From the NCBI GenBank assembly GCA_009881125.1, contig WXFH01000007.1, positions 4,543-68,542 on the forward strand: DNA of 64,000 nucleotides, read 5' to 3'. This DNA comes from Acidaminobacter sp. (lineage in GTDB: Bacteria; Bacillota_A; Clostridia; Peptostreptococcales; Acidaminobacteraceae). Position numbers and translations under genes: made by a program. A model generated the notes under the pieces. That model was given only the letters and a program-made list of their open reading frames with translations. It made no database searches and was not told the DNA's origin. Positions 28,539 to 39,282 of this stretch are shown here, one piece after another. Numbering within the stretch: position 1 is the first letter of the stretch; each line of letters starts with the position of its first letter.

Positions 28539-28570
28539 GCGTTAATGTCCATTCAAAATGAGGTGAATTC

Positions 28571-29617
28571 ATGAGAAGATCAACTCGACAGGTTTTTGTA
28601 GGCAACGTTGGAATAGGATCAGATCATCCGGTCAGCATTCAATCCATGACGACCACGGATACCAGGGATCCTGACGCTACGGTCGCACAAATACAGGCTC
28701 TCGCTTCTGCAGGCTGCGACATTGTCCGGTTGGCGGTGCCCGACTTTGAGGCTGCGGACAAACTGCCTGAAATTATCAGGAGGAGTTCCATCCCCGTCGT
28801 CGCGGACATTCATTTTGATCACCGGCTTGCGCTGAAATCCATTGAAGCAGGCGCGGCTAAAATACGTCTGAATCCAGGCAATATTGGAAGTCTTGAACGC
28901 GTCAAGGAAGTCGTTGCCCTTGCAAAGGAACGTCAAGTTCCAATCAGGATAGGGGTTAACGGCGGTTCCCTTGAAAAAGAACTGCTCGAAAAGTACGGCG
29001 GGGTTACACCTGAAGCTATTGTCGAAAGCGCCAGACGGCATCTTGAAATCTTGGAGACGCTCCAGTTTGAGAATGTTATTGTCGCCTTGAAATCCTCTGA
29101 TATTCAGACGACGATTCAAGCCTATAAACAACTATGCGCCTATACTGACGCGCCGTTTCACATAGGCTTGACGGAATCCGGCACCGTTTTTAAAGGCAGT
29201 ATTCGTTCCTCCATAGCCATTGGGCATCTTTTGCTCGAAGGCATGGGAGACACACTTAGAGTGTCATTGACCGGAGACCCGCTCAATGAAATTCGAGTCG
29301 GCAAAGAAATTCTAAGTGCCCTTGGACTCAGAAAAGGCGGTATTCGCCTGATTTCCTGTCCGACCTGCGGCCGTTGCCAGATTGACCTTGAAAAGATTGC
29401 AGATGAGGTTGAACGCCGGGTGGAAGGTCTTGACAAAGACATAACGCTGGCCATTATGGGCTGTGCGGTCAATGGTCCGGGAGAAGCCCGTGAAGCAGAT
29501 CTGGGTATTGCCGGAGGGAAAGGTGAAGCGCTGATTTTTAAAAAAGGCGTGATTCTAAAAAAAGCTCGGGAAGAAGATCTTGTTGAGGTCCTTCTCGAGG
29601 AAATAATGAAGCTGTAA
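28571..29617 (+). CDS. ispG: 4-hydroxy-3-methylbut-2-enyl diphosphate synthase
   Basis: Iron-sulfur enzyme of the MEP pathway. The TIM-barrel part begins TRQVFVGNVGIGSDHPVSIQ, and the [4Fe-4S] ligands are in CPTCGRCQ and MGCAVNGPGEA. Dxr and IspG flanking RseP is a common Gram-positive arrangement. ATG 28571 follows GAGGTGA. The 348 residues match the family. Confidence 0.96.
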   Translation: MRRSTRQVFVGNVGIGSDHPVSIQSMTTTDTRDPDATVAQIQALASAGCDIVRLAVPDFEAADKLPEIIRRSSIPVVADIHFDHRLALKSIEAGAAKIRLNPGNIGSLERVKEVVALAKERQVPIRIGVNGGSLEKELLEKYGGVTPEAIVESARRHLEILETLQFENVIVALKSSDIQTTIQAYKQLCAYTDAPFHIGLTESGTVFKGSIRSSIAIGHLLLEGMGDTLRVSLTGDPLNEIRVGKEILSALGLRKGGIRLISCPTCGRCQIDLEKIADEVERRVEGLDKDITLAIMGCAVNGPGEAREADLGIAGGKGEALIFKKGVILKKAREEDLVEVLLEEIMKL

Positions 29618-29648
29618 AAATAAGCAGTCTTAGCAAAGGAAGAACATC

Positions 29649-32600
29649 ATGTCCATTCAGAACTGGCTTAAAGAACAATTTGATGATACTCTCCGTCTGG
29701 AAAGGGCAATCCTGATCAAGAAACCTGAGACCTTAAAGCTTCAGCTGTCTGCGGGTTATTTTCCGGAGCCTGAAAAACTTGAGGCGTTTTTGTCGCGCGT
29801 GAAGCTGGAGCTGCCGGACGTCTGCGGACTGGACTGGGTCTGCAGTGTTGAAGCACCGGCATCTTCGGAGGATGAAGCCTCGCAGTCGAGTGAAAGACTT
29901 CACTGGGCTATTTATTGGCTGAAGCAGCAGGCACCCTCTGCAGCAGCCTTTCTCAAAAAAGAAGCTTTTGTGAGACAGAATGAAATCCAATATTGTCTTC
30001 ACATTCCGGATCAGGTGACTTCTGAGCATTTAAGCAGCCGAAAAATTCTTGATTTATTGGAAAATAACTTTATGACACATTTTGGTGTGGATTTTAAGCT
30101 GACGCCCATTTATGACGTCGAAGGCTGCAGGGTAGCCTCAGATGCGCTGGACACGAAGAAAGAAACAGATCTGAAGTCTTTCATGGCAACGGTGCCGGTG
30201 AATGTGCCTAAGTCTGCACCGAAACCATCGGCAAAAAATCAGTGGAAAACGACTGAGCCACAGGATGATAGCGTACTGTACCGGTTCAAAATCAAGCGGC
30301 CGCTGACGCCTTTGGTTGAGCTGGCTGAAGAGGAAGGCACTTATGCCGTTGAAGCGGAAGTGCTGTCCCTGCAAACGCGGGAGCTTAAAACCGGAAAAGC
30401 TCTTTTGACCCTTTCAATGACGGACCGCACCAGCTCTCTGGGGGCCAAACTCTTTCTCAAGAGTGCCAAAGAAGCCCAGACCCTGCTCGAGAAGCTCAAG
30501 GTGGGCGGCTGGTACAAATTTGAGGGCACGCTGAGATACGACACTTTTGATAAGGAAATGGCGCTGTATCTCAACAATATAAACACCGGCGAAGCGCCGC
30601 TGAGGCGAAGGGACGAGGCGCCTGTCAAGCGTGTTGAGCTGCACTGCCATACCAATATGAGTGACATGGACGGCATCGCATCGGTAAAGACGCTGATTAA
30701 GCGGGCTATGGACTGGGGACACAAGGCCATAGCAGTTACGGATCACGGCGTTCTGCAGGCGTTTCCTGAGGCCATGGAAACAGCCAGGGGCAAGGATATC
30801 AAGATCCTTTACGGCATGGAAGGGTATCTGATTGATGACGAGGTCAAAATTGTCAGGTCCTCAAAGGGGCAGACTCTGGACGCGGATTTTGTGGTGTTTG
30901 ACATTGAAACCACTGGACTGAATCCAAAGCATGACAAGATTATCGAAATTGCCGCGGTCCGGATTGAGGGCGGACAAGTTGCGGAGACCTTTACGGCGCT
31001 GATCGATCCCCACGAGCCCCTCAGTGAGAAAATCAAAGAGCTCACGGGCATTGAAGATGAGCATTTGACCGGGCAGCCAGGAATCGAGGAAATTTTGCCG
31101 CGATTCCTGGAATTTGCACGGGGGGCCGTTCTGGTCGCCCACAACGCGGGGTTTGATACGGGATTTGTACGGGAAGCCTGCAGTCACCACGGATACCCCT
31201 ATGATATGACTTCTGTAGATACCCTTGGACTTAGCCGATTGTTGTTAAAAGACCTTAAGCGTCACAGGCTCAACATGGTTGCCAAACATCTCGGCGTCAA
31301 GCTTGAAAACCACCATAGAGCACTGGATGACGCAGCGGCCACTGCGGAGATCTTTATCAAGCTGGCGGCGCGCCTGCGTGAGGAGGGCGTCACAGATCTT
31401 AACGGGCTGACCCGGTTCGCATCAGAAACCATGAGTCACACTATGATGGACTCCCACCATATTATTATTCTAGTCAAGAATCTTCAGGGTCTTAAGTCTC
31501 TCTATGAATTGGTGACCCATTCCCATATGAAGACCTTCTACAAAAAGCCGCGTATTCCGAGAAGTCTCCTGGAGGATCGAAGGGAGAACCTGATTCTGGG
31601 CTCAGCCTGTGAAAGCGGGGAGCTGTTCAAGGCGCTGGTGGAGAATCGAAGCGAAGAAGATGTTGAAAAAATCGCTCGCTTTTATGACTTTCTAGAAATC
31701 CAGCCTCTGGGCAACAATCAGTTTATGATTGAAAAAGGACTTGTGCAAAACCAGGAGGCCCTGAAGACGATCAATAATAAGATCGTCGATTTGGGCGCGC
31801 GGCTTGGAAAGATAGTTGCCGCAACTTGTGATGTCCATTTTCTGGATCCGGAGGATGAGGTTTATCGCCGGATCCTCATGGCGGGGCAAGGTTACGGTGA
31901 CGCTGAAAATCAACCGCCGCTGTTTTTCAGGACGACGGCTGAGATGCTCCAGGAATTTGACTATTTGGGGAAGGATACCGCTTACCAGGTTGTCGTTGAA
32001 GCAACAAACAAAATCGCGGACCAGGTTGAATCCCTGCTGCCTATTCCGGACGAGACTTTCCCGCCTATTATTGAGGGCTCCGAGGAAGAACTGCGCCGTC
32101 TCTGCGTCGACAAGGCCGTCAGGATGTATGGCAGTCCGCTGCCGGAGCTGGTGGAAAAGCGCCTTGAACGGGAGCTGAATTCCATCATTTCAAACGGATA
32201 TGCCGTCATGTACATCATTGCCCACAAACTGGTCAAAAAATCCATGGAAGACGGTTATCTGGTTGGCAGCCGGGGCTCCGTAGGCTCATCTCTGGCAGCA
32301 ACCATGTGTGATATTACTGAGGTCAACCCGCTGCCGCCTCATTACCTTTGCCCAGAGTGCAAGTATTCTGAGTTTATGACCATGGCAGGAGATATCAGCG
32401 GTGCGGACCTTCCGGACAAAGATTGTCCTGTATGCGGCGTGAAATTCGGCAAGGATGGCCATGATATCCCATTTGAGACATTCCTTGGTTTTGAAGGTGA
32501 CAAGGAACCGGATATAGACCTCAACTTTGCCGGTGTCTACCAGGCGACTGCCCACAAATATACAGAAGAGCTGTTCGGCAAAGGCTATGTTTACAAGGCT

Positions 32601-33929
32601 GGCACTATTGGCACCATAGCGGATAAGACCGCATTCGGATACGTTAAAAAATATTTTGAAGAAAAGAACCAAACAGTTAATTCCAGGGAGATCGAGCGGC
32701 TGGCCAGTGGCTGCACCGGCATTAAAAGAACGACGGGGCAGCATCCGGGGGGAATCATGGTCGTACCCGCCTACAAGAACATTCACGACTTTTGTCCCAT
32801 TCAGTATCCGGCAAATGACACAAAATCAGATGTTGTGACAACGCACTTTGACTATCATTCCATCAGCGGCCGGATTCTCAAGCTCGATATCCTGGGTCAC
32901 GACGTGCCAACCATGATCAAGCAGCTTGAAGAAATGACAAAAATAGATGTTTTGAAGATTCCTCTGGATGATCCTGCGACCCTGAAAATTTTTACCAGCA
33001 ATGAAACTCTGGGGATCGTGGATCCGGATTATAAGTCAGAAACAGGAAGTCTTGGCATCCCGGAATTTGGTACCAAGTTTGTCAGACAGATGCTGATCGA
33101 TACCCAGCCGTCCACACTGGCGGAACTGGTTCGAATATCGGGCTTGTCACACGGGACAGACGTATGGGTAAATAATGCTCAGACGCTGGTTCGAAACGGC
33201 ACAGCGGATCTGAAGCATGTCATCTCCACCCGGGATGACATCATGAACTACCTGATACAAAAAGGGCTGCCGCCTAAGCAGGCGTTTAACATTATGGAGC
33301 GCGTCAGAAAAGGAAAGGGCCTGACTGAAGAAAACGAAACGTTGATGCGGGAGTTTGACGTACCAAACTGGTATATCAATTCATGCAATACGATTCAATA
33401 CATGTTCCCAAAGGCCCACGCTGTAGCTTATGTGACCATGTCTTTTAGGATCGCCTATTTCAAAGTTCATTATCCGCTGGCGTTTTATGCCAGCTATTAC
33501 AGCAGCAAGGTGGAGGACTTTGACGCTCAGCTGATTTGCCAAGGCAAGCGGGCTGTGAGAGAAAAGAAGCGCTGGATGGAAGACAACTGGGACAGCCTGA
33601 CGAAGAAGGAACAGGATCTCTATGGCGTTTTAGAGCTGGTAGACGAGTATTACAGCCGGGGATTTGAGTTTCATAAGGTGGATTTATACCGAAGTCAGGC
33701 TAATGCCTTCATTGAAGAGAACGGCATGCTCAGACCGCCGCTGCAGTCCCTTCAGGGCGTCGGAGACAGCGCTGCCCAGAAGATCGTCGAGGAACGCGTT
33801 CACGGGGAGTATCTGTCCATTGAAGACCTGAAGTCGAGGGCAAAAGCTTCAAAAACCGTGGTGGACGCCTTAGTGCTGCACGGTGCTTTGCAGGAGATGC
33901 CGGAGCGCAATCAGCTGTCGCTGTTTTAG
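29649..33929 (+). CDS. polC: DNA polymerase III alpha subunit, PolC type
   Basis: Replicative polymerase of Gram-positive bacteria, 1426 residues. In order: N-terminal domain (about 1-215), OB fold (about 220-320), PHP domain starting HCHTNMSDMDG near residue 330, inserted 3'-5' exonuclease with FVVFDIETTGLN near 414, rest of PHP, then the palm and fingers. A four-cysteine zinc site (CPEC and CPVC) lies near residues 900-930, and a catalytic DxD in EPDIDLNFAG near 954. The exonuclease inside the chain excludes DnaE. ATG 29649 has AAAGGAAG upstream. It ends the rpsB-to-polC block. Confidence 0.98.
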   Translation: MSIQNWLKEQFDDTLRLERAILIKKPETLKLQLSAGYFPEPEKLEAFLSRVKLELPDVCGLDWVCSVEAPASSEDEASQSSERLHWAIYWLKQQAPSAAAFLKKEAFVRQNEIQYCLHIPDQVTSEHLSSRKILDLLENNFMTHFGVDFKLTPIYDVEGCRVASDALDTKKETDLKSFMATVPVNVPKSAPKPSAKNQWKTTEPQDDSVLYRFKIKRPLTPLVELAEEEGTYAVEAEVLSLQTRELKTGKALLTLSMTDRTSSLGAKLFLKSAKEAQTLLEKLKVGGWYKFEGTLRYDTFDKEMALYLNNINTGEAPLRRRDEAPVKRVELHCHTNMSDMDGIASVKTLIKRAMDWGHKAIAVTDHGVLQAFPEAMETARGKDIKILYGMEGYLIDDEVKIVRSSKGQTLDADFVVFDIETTGLNPKHDKIIEIAAVRIEGGQVAETFTALIDPHEPLSEKIKELTGIEDEHLTGQPGIEEILPRFLEFARGAVLVAHNAGFDTGFVREACSHHGYPYDMTSVDTLGLSRLLLKDLKRHRLNMVAKHLGVKLENHHRALDDAAATAEIFIKLAARLREEGVTDLNGLTRFASETMSHTMMDSHHIIILVKNLQGLKSLYELVTHSHMKTFYKKPRIPRSLLEDRRENLILGSACESGELFKALVENRSEEDVEKIARFYDFLEIQPLGNNQFMIEKGLVQNQEALKTINNKIVDLGARLGKIVAATCDVHFLDPEDEVYRRILMAGQGYGDAENQPPLFFRTTAEMLQEFDYLGKDTAYQVVVEATNKIADQVESLLPIPDETFPPIIEGSEEELRRLCVDKAVRMYGSPLPELVEKRLERELNSIISNGYAVMYIIAHKLVKKSMEDGYLVGSRGSVGSSLAATMCDITEVNPLPPHYLCPECKYSEFMTMAGDISGADLPDKDCPVCGVKFGKDGHDIPFETFLGFEGDKEPDIDLNFAGVYQATAHKYTEELFGKGYVYKAGTIGTIADKTAFGYVKKYFEEKNQTVNSREIERLASGCTGIKRTTGQHPGGIMVVPAYKNIHDFCPIQYPANDTKSDVVTTHFDYHSISGRILKLDILGHDVPTMIKQLEEMTKIDVLKIPLDDPATLKIFTSNETLGIVDPDYKSETGSLGIPEFGTKFVRQMLIDTQPSTLAELVRISGLSHGTDVWVNNAQTLVRNGTADLKHVISTRDDIMNYLIQKGLPPKQAFNIMERVRKGKGLTEENETLMREFDVPNWYINSCNTIQYMFPKAHAVAYVTMSFRIAYFKVHYPLAFYASYYSSKVEDFDAQLICQGKRAVREKKRWMEDNWDSLTKKEQDLYGVLELVDEYYSRGFEFHKVDLYRSQANAFIEENGMLRPPLQSLQGVGDSAAQKIVEERVHGEYLSIEDLKSRAKASKTVVDALVLHGALQEMPERNQLSLF

Positions 33930-33984
33930 GCTGTGCGTAACCTCTGGGGGCTTTCCAAAGCAGCGGGAAGACGTGTAAAGAAAT

Positions 33985-34013
33985 TTGCATCCCGGTATGA
34001 ATTGTGCTATAAT
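33985..34013 (+). promoter_or_regulatory. promoter for the rimP-nusA-infB operon
   Basis: TTGCAT (33985-33990), 17 bases, TATAAT (34008-34013) with a TGC extension just before the -10. Confidence 0.75.
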
Positions 34014-34037
34014 CTTTAAGGATGAATAAACGTTGCG

Positions 34038-34105
34038 CAAAGAGTGGGGAAATCCCGCTCTTTGTCGTTATTAGGCAAAAGAACGCTTTTTTCAAGCGTT
34101 TGGAA
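34038..34105 (+). promoter_or_regulatory. two hairpins in the rimP-nusA leader
   Basis: CAAAGAGTGGG pairs with CCCGCTCTTTG (about 34038-34066) with one G-U pair. AACGCTT then pairs with AAGCGTT (34082-34100) and is followed by GGAATTTTTT, a terminator-like end. Together these look like a leader that could attenuate this transcription-factor operon. Confidence 0.5.
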
Positions 34106-34135
34106 TTTTTTAAAGGCACGAGGAGGCGCTTAAAA

Positions 34136-34624
34136 TTGAAAAAACAAAGAGTCGTCGACGTTGTCCGCAAAGTGGCAGAACCCATTTGTGCGGAGGCAGA
34201 GGTTGAACTGATTGATGTCGAGTTTGTTAAGGAAGGACCTTTCAGGTATCTCAGACTGACCATAGACAAGGAAGAAGGCGTCAGCCTGGATGATTGCAGT
34301 GAGGTCAGCAGAAAACTGAATGCCAAGCTCGACCAGATTGACCCTATCGAAGAACAATATTTTCTGGAAGTCACGTCACCGGGTGTCGAGCGCGAGCTGA
34401 AGCGTCCGGAGGACTTTGAACGAAATATAGGAAGAACGGTTCAGGCGAAGCTTTACACTTCAGTGGAAGGGCTCAAGCTGATCAAAGGTACCTTGAGCGC
34501 TTATTCGGATGGCATCTTGACCATCGAAATGGGTGCTAAAATGGTAGAACTGTCCAAAGAGAAGATTTCAAGCATCAGGCTGGTCGGTAAATTCGACAAC
34601 CTGGATGAGATAGGAGGAGAATAA
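34136..34624 (+). CDS. rimP: ribosome maturation factor RimP
   Basis: 30S assembly factor of 162 residues. Recognised by VDVEFVKEGPFRYLRLTIDK, LDDCSEVSRKLNAKLD and the SPGVERELKRPEDFER block, then an SH3-like C-terminal domain. The start is TTG 34136 with GAGGAGG upstream; a frame from 34022 would run through the leader hairpins and is rejected. nusA starts at the very next base. Confidence 0.93.
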   Translation: MKKQRVVDVVRKVAEPICAEAEVELIDVEFVKEGPFRYLRLTIDKEEGVSLDDCSEVSRKLNAKLDQIDPIEEQYFLEVTSPGVERELKRPEDFERNIGRTVQAKLYTSVEGLKLIKGTLSAYSDGILTIEMGAKMVELSKEKISSIRLVGKFDNLDEIGGE

Positions 34625-35692
34625 GTGAAACACGAATTGCTCGAGGCGCTGGAGCAACTGGAGCGGGAAAAAGGCATTTCCAAGGCCTTGCTTCTTGAGA
34701 CCATAGAAGCTGCGCTCATCACCGCTTACAAAAAGAATTTTGGTTCTTCCCACAACGTTAAAGTCCTGATTGACGAAAACACGGGGGATGTTCGCGTCTA
34801 TTCCAGATGTGAGGTCGTTGAGGTTCCGGATGAGGATTCATTCGACATTGCCCTTGAAGACGCGAGGAAAATAGACCCGAACTATGAGCTCGGCGACATC
34901 ATTGATGAGGAAGTCACGCCGCGGGATTTTGGACGCATTGCTGCTCAGACTGCTAAGCAGGTCGTCGTACAGCGGATTCGCGAGGCGGAGCGTTCCATCA
35001 TCTTTGATGAGTTTGTAGATCGAGAAAGCGAAATTGTAACGGGAACCGTGCAGCGCATCTCCAAAGGGACGATCTTCATTAACCTCGGAAAGACCGAAGC
35101 TGTGTTGATGCCAAGCGAGCAGATCCCAGGTGAGGAATATCCTCAGGGAGGCCGCATCAAAACCTTTATCGTCGAAGTCAACAAGACGAGCAAAGGACCG
35201 CAGATTGTGGTGTCCAGAACGCACCCGGGTCTGGTGAAGCGCCTGTTTGAACTGGAAGTGCCTGAAATTTTCAGTGGGGAAGTCGAGATCAAAGCGATTT
35301 CTAGAGAAGCCGGTTCGAGGACAAAACTCGCTGTTTACGCGAGAAATCAAGATCTGGATCCGGTTGGCTCCTGTGTCGGACCCAAAGGGACCCGGGTTCA
35401 GAATATCGTCAATGAGCTCGGCGGAGAAAAAATTGATATCATTGAATGGAGCGAGGATCCTGCCGTTTTCATCTCCAACGCTCTCAGCCCTTCCAAAGTA
35501 GATCTGGTCGTCGTCCATGAGGTCGAAAAATCCGCTACCGTAGTTGTACCGGATTATCAGCTCTCCCTGGCTATTGGCAAGGAAGGCCAGAACGCCCGAC
35601 TCGCAGCTAAGCTGACAAATTGGAAAATTGACATAAAAAGTGCGAGCCAATATGAAAAAATCAAGTCGGGCTCATACACGACAGAAGCATAA
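34625..35692 (+). CDS. nusA: transcription termination/antitermination factor NusA
   Basis: Binds RNA polymerase and nascent RNA. It has an N-terminal polymerase-binding domain (residues about 1-125), an S1 domain ([22 protein letters not shown]) and two KH domains ([20 protein letters not shown] and [20 protein letters not shown]). At 355 residues it lacks the acidic repeats found in Escherichia coli NusA, as usual in Firmicutes. GTG 34625 follows AGGAGGAGAATAA. Confidence 0.97.
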   Translation: MKHELLEALEQLEREKGISKALLLETIEAALITAYKKNFGSSHNVKVLIDENTGDVRVYSRCEVVEVPDEDSFDIALEDARKIDPNYELGDIIDEEVTPRDFGRIAAQTAKQVVVQRIREAERSIIFDEFVDRESEIVTGTVQRISKGTIFINLGKTEAVLMPSEQIPGEEYPQGGRIKTFIVEVNKTSKGPQIVVSRTHPGLVKRLFELEVPEIFSGEVEIKAISREAGSRTKLAVYARNQDLDPVGSCVGPKGTRVQNIVNELGGEKIDIIEWSEDPAVFISNALSPSKVDLVVVHEVEKSATVVVPDYQLSLAIGKEGQNARLAAKLTNWKIDIKSASQYEKIKSGSYTTEA

Positions 35693-35773
35693 TGTGCAGT
35701 ACCATCATCTTTACAACTGTCGGCGAATCTGAAGATGGATGCCGGTGGTTTCAAACGAGGGAGGCGTAAGTCC

Positions 35774-36049
35774 GTGAAACCCAAAAAAATCCCTATGCGC
35801 ACTTGCGTTGGATGTGGCGAACAGAAAACCAAAAAGGAACTCATCCGCGTCGTCAAGAACAATGAAGATCAGGTCTTCATTGACTTCGTTGGCAAGGCAA
35901 ACGGAAGAGGCGCCTATTTGTGCCCGGATCCCGAGTGCCTCAAGAAAGCTGAGAAGCGTGACGCTCTCAGCAGATCCCTTGGCACCAGAATAGACAAAGC
36001 CGTCTATGCAGAGCTTCAGCGGCAGCTTGAGGAGAAGTTGAAAAAATGA
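35774..36049 (+). CDS. ylxR: YlxR family RNA-binding protein
   Basis: Basic protein of 91 residues with the family start KPKKIPMRTCVGCGEQKTKK and GRGAYLCPDPECLKKA. The fold binds nucleic acid; the exact role is not settled. GTG 35774 has CGAGGGAGGCG upstream; the frame from 35735 is longer but unsupported. The stop overlaps the next ATG by four bases. Confidence 0.88.
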   Translation: MKPKKIPMRTCVGCGEQKTKKELIRVVKNNEDQVFIDFVGKANGRGAYLCPDPECLKKAEKRDALSRSLGTRIDKAVYAELQRQLEEKLKK

Positions 36050-36426
36050 ACAATGCCTTTCTAACGCTTCTCGGATTTGCCCAGAAGGCTGGCAAACTGG
36101 TTGCCGGTGAAGATACAGTGCATATAGCCCTGAAAAAAAGAAAAGTGAAATTACTCATCGTAGCCGGTGATGCTTCGGATAACACGAAGGATCGGGCAAA
36201 TCAATGGAAAGCCTCATTTAATGTTGAACTATTGGATGTGCTGGACAAGGATACGCTCTCGCAGGCGATTGGCAAATCCAATCGCGCCCTGATAGGTGTT
36301 GTAGACCAGGGCTTTGCGACTCAAATGCTGAAATTGAACAGAGCACCGGAAACAAGTGAATCAGAAGATGCACTTGTCTCCGAAAGCCCACTGGATGCTG
36401 ACAGCATGGAGAAAACCGGTGAATAG
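36046..36426 (+). CDS. ylxQ: YlxQ, L7Ae-type RNA-binding protein
   Basis: Protein of 126 residues related to ribosomal L7Ae/L30e, which bind kink-turn RNA. FLTLLGFAQKAGKLVAGED and KLLIVAGDASDNTKDR are the family blocks. It has a short acidic C-terminal tail (ETSESEDALVSESPLDAD). It sits between ylxR and infB, its standard place. Confidence 0.88.
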   Translation: MNNAFLTLLGFAQKAGKLVAGEDTVHIALKKRKVKLLIVAGDASDNTKDRANQWKASFNVELLDVLDKDTLSQAIGKSNRALIGVVDQGFATQMLKLNRAPETSESEDALVSESPLDADSMEKTGE

Positions 36427-36445
36427 ATCGCGGAGGTGACGCAAA

Positions 36446-38632
36446 TTGTCGAAAATTAGAGTATACCAACTTGCAAAAGAATTGAATCTGACGAGTAAAG
36501 AATTGATAGAAAAATTCGAAGAACTCGGCGTCGAGGTTCACAATCATATGAGTGCGCTGGAAGACAGCGACATTGAAGTTTTAAAAGAGTTATTGGCCAG
36601 TGGCGGGGACGAGGACAGTGAAGCTGTTCTTGAAGAGGAAGAGCTGCTGGAAGACGAGCTTGACGACCTCTATGAGGAAGACCTGGAAGATGAGATTATC
36701 GCGCCGGGTCTCGTAGACAAAAAGTCAGAAAAACCTAAAAAGGTGATCCGGGCTATTGAAGAGGCTGAGGAAGAAGTCGAGCAGCAGCTGGAAGGCCGCG
36801 CTGCCAAAAACCGCAAAGGCAAGAAGAAGATCGTCCGCCAGGAAACCAATCCTGCGTTCAGACCTCAGGAATTCAGTTATGAGAATGACATTGTCCTGGG
36901 TGAAACCGTTTCTATTGCGGATCTCGCGAAAGATCTCAAGAAACAGCCGCGCGAAATCATCATGAAGCTGATGAACCTCGGCGTTATGGCTACTCTCAAT
37001 CAGGAGATTGATTTTGATACAGCTGAGATGATCGCTGTAGAATACGGAATTGCGGTTTCAAGACAACTTACTGAAGAGGAAATCGAAGAAAAACGCTATA
37101 ACTTTGATGACCGACCTGAAGATCTGACCAAGCGTGCACCTGTGGTGACCGTCATGGGCCATGTCGATCACGGCAAGACCTCCCTGCTTGACGCAATCCG
37201 GAATACGAGCGTGACAACCGGCGAAGCCGGCGGCATTACGCAGCATATTGGCGCTTCAGAGGTCTCGCTCAAGGGTGAGAAGATTGTCTTCCTCGATACG
37301 CCGGGCCATGAAGCGTTTACAACCCTTCGCGCACGCGGCGCTAAAGTGACGGACATTGCCATTCTCGTCGTAGCCGCAGATGACGGCGTCATGCCTCAGA
37401 CTATTGAGGCCATTGACCACGCCAAAGCTGCCGGCGTACCAATCATTGTTGCCATCAATAAAATTGACAAAGCAAATGCAAATCCTGACCGCGTTAAACA
37501 GGAACTGGCTGACAGAGGTCTCCTCATTGAAGAGTGGGGCGGCGATATCATTTCAGTGGAAGTGTCTGCTATCAAAAATATTGGCATAGATGTTCTTTTG
37601 GAAATGGTCCTGCTTGTGGCGGAGATGCTTGAGCTTAAAGCCAACCCTAAACGCCCGGCTTTGGGTACAATCCTGGAAGCCAAAGTTGAGAAGGGCAGAG
37701 GCCCAGTCGCGACGGTTTTGATTGACAACGGAACCCTTCGCATAGGCGACCCGGTTGCAGCCGGCGCTACTTACGGCCGTGTCAGAGCAATGTTCAACTC
37801 CCACGGAAAGAAAATCAAGCAGGCTGGTCCGGCTTCCGCAGTTGAAATCACGGGTCTTAATGATGTTCCGACTGCCGGCGACAAATTCTACGCGACTGAG
37901 GAAGAAAAACAAGCGCGCGCAATGGCAGAAAAACGTCAGGCTGAGCTGAGGGTATCGACGCTCCGCAAAACGCCGCATATCTCTTTGGAAGATTTGTTCA
38001 ACCAGATCAGCCAGGGTCAGATTAAAGATCTCAATATCATTGTCAAGGCTGATGCCCATGGCTCTGTAGAAGCGTTAAAGACTACGCTTGGCAAGATCAC
38101 GAACGAAGAAGTCAGAGTCAATGTCATTCATGCCAACGTCGGAACCATTACCGAGTCGGATATCCTTCTGGCGTCAGCATCCAATGCCATTATTATAGGC
38201 TTCAACGTAAGACCGTCTTCTGTCGTAGCCTCCCTGGCTGACAGCGAAGGCGTCGAACTCAAGACCTACAGAATTATCTATGAGGCAATCAATGACGTCG
38301 AGGCTGCTATGAAAGGCATGCTGGCGCCTATTTACAAAGAAGTCGTTCTGGGAACGCTCTCTATTCGTGCGACTTTCAAGGTTCCTAACATAGGTACCAT
38401 TGCAGGGGCTTACGTCACTAACGGCAAAGTTACACGTCATTCTCAGATCAGATTGATTCGTGAAGGCATTGTCATTCATGAAGGCAAACTGTCGTCACTG
38501 AAGCGTTTCAAAGATGACGCCAAAGAAGTGGCACAAGGCTATGAGTGCGGCGTCGGTATCGAAAATTACAATGACCTTAAAGAAGGCGACGAAATCGAAG
38601 CGTTCATCATTGAGGAAGTCAAGCGTTCATAA
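36446..38632 (+). CDS. infB: translation initiation factor IF-2
   Basis: GTPase that delivers initiator tRNA, 728 residues. Two IF2N domains (residues about 1-52 and 150-200) flank a very acidic linker (residues about 55-85) and a basic stretch. The GTPase has G1 [16 protein letters not shown] near 238, DTPGHEAF and NKIDKANAN. Domains II-IV follow to the C-terminus. It starts with TTG 36446, preceded by GGAGGTGA. It belongs to the nusA operon. Confidence 0.97.
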   Translation: MSKIRVYQLAKELNLTSKELIEKFEELGVEVHNHMSALEDSDIEVLKELLASGGDEDSEAVLEEEELLEDELDDLYEEDLEDEIIAPGLVDKKSEKPKKVIRAIEEAEEEVEQQLEGRAAKNRKGKKKIVRQETNPAFRPQEFSYENDIVLGETVSIADLAKDLKKQPREIIMKLMNLGVMATLNQEIDFDTAEMIAVEYGIAVSRQLTEEEIEEKRYNFDDRPEDLTKRAPVVTVMGHVDHGKTSLLDAIRNTSVTTGEAGGITQHIGASEVSLKGEKIVFLDTPGHEAFTTLRARGAKVTDIAILVVAADDGVMPQTIEAIDHAKAAGVPIIVAINKIDKANANPDRVKQELADRGLLIEEWGGDIISVEVSAIKNIGIDVLLEMVLLVAEMLELKANPKRPALGTILEAKVEKGRGPVATVLIDNGTLRIGDPVAAGATYGRVRAMFNSHGKKIKQAGPASAVEITGLNDVPTAGDKFYATEEEKQARAMAEKRQAELRVSTLRKTPHISLEDLFNQISQGQIKDLNIIVKADAHGSVEALKTTLGKITNEEVRVNVIHANVGTITESDILLASASNAIIIGFNVRPSSVVASLADSEGVELKTYRIIYEAINDVEAAMKGMLAPIYKEVVLGTLSIRATFKVPNIGTIAGAYVTNGKVTRHSQIRLIREGIVIHEGKLSSLKRFKDDAKEVAQGYECGVGIENYNDLKEGDEIEAFIIEEVKRS

Positions 38633-38742
38633 ACCAATGCACCCGACATCAGGCGTCCGAATAGGCATTACAGTCTATCCAAGGTTATTTCTGCAGCCTG
38701 GTCCCGGACCCCTGAGGGTGATATTGAAAGCAGGTGTAAATT

Positions 38743-39210
38743 ATGGGAATCACAAGAACGAGAAGAATTTCAGAAGAGATCAAAAAAGTCGTCAGCAATC
38801 TCCTGCTGTTTGAACTTAAAGATCCCAGAATTTCTAGAATGACCAGTGTCACATCAGTGGATACAACCAACGATCTTCGCTATACGAATATCTACATCAG
38901 TGTCTATGATCCTAAAGCGGACATAGACCAAACCATTGAAGGTCTGAATAAGGCCAAAGGATTTATACGAAAAGAAATTGGCAAAGCCATTGATTTGAGA
39001 TACACGCCTGAGCCAATTTTTATCAAGGATCAATCCATTGAAAAAGGGGTCTACCTGACCAACCTGATCAAGAAAGTCAATGAAAATGATGACGCCACTG
39101 CGGTTCATGACGCTGATGAAATCTCGGATGATTTTGAAGCCGAGGAGGACGAAGAGGACATGGATGACGCTGCGGATTCGGATGCAGAGGTCGAAGACAG
39201 CGACGTTTAG
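38743..39210 (+). CDS. rbfA: ribosome-binding factor A
   Basis: Small KH-type factor for 16S rRNA 5' end maturation. TRTRRISEEIKKVVSNLL, LKDPRISRMTSVTSVDTT and LRYTPEPIFIKDQSIEKG are typical. The core ends near residue 118; the remaining residues (about 119-155) form a strongly acidic tail rich in Asp and Glu, longer than in most RbfA proteins. ATG 38743 has GCAGGTG upstream. Confidence 0.93.
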   Translation: MGITRTRRISEEIKKVVSNLLLFELKDPRISRMTSVTSVDTTNDLRYTNIYISVYDPKADIDQTIEGLNKAKGFIRKEIGKAIDLRYTPEPIFIKDQSIEKGVYLTNLIKKVNENDDATAVHDADEISDDFEAEEDEEDMDDAADSDAEVEDSDV

Positions 39211-39259
39211 TCAGTGAAGGGGACAATGCCGTGAGCCATAGGGCAAATCCCCGGACTGA
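39211..39259 (+). other. hairpin between rbfA and nrnA
   Basis: TCAGT (39211-39215) pairs with ACTGA (39255-39259), GGGG (39219-39222) with CCCC (39249-39252), and TGCC (39227-39230) with GGGCA (39241-39245). No T-run, so possibly an mRNA processing or stability element. Confidence 0.45.
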
Positions 39260-39282
39260 CGTCACTTGGAGGTGTCGTCAAG

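Noticed and set aside
34838..35650. 270-codon minus-strand open frame inside nusA
   Set aside because: Antisense shadow of NusA with no ribosome binding site or domain signal.
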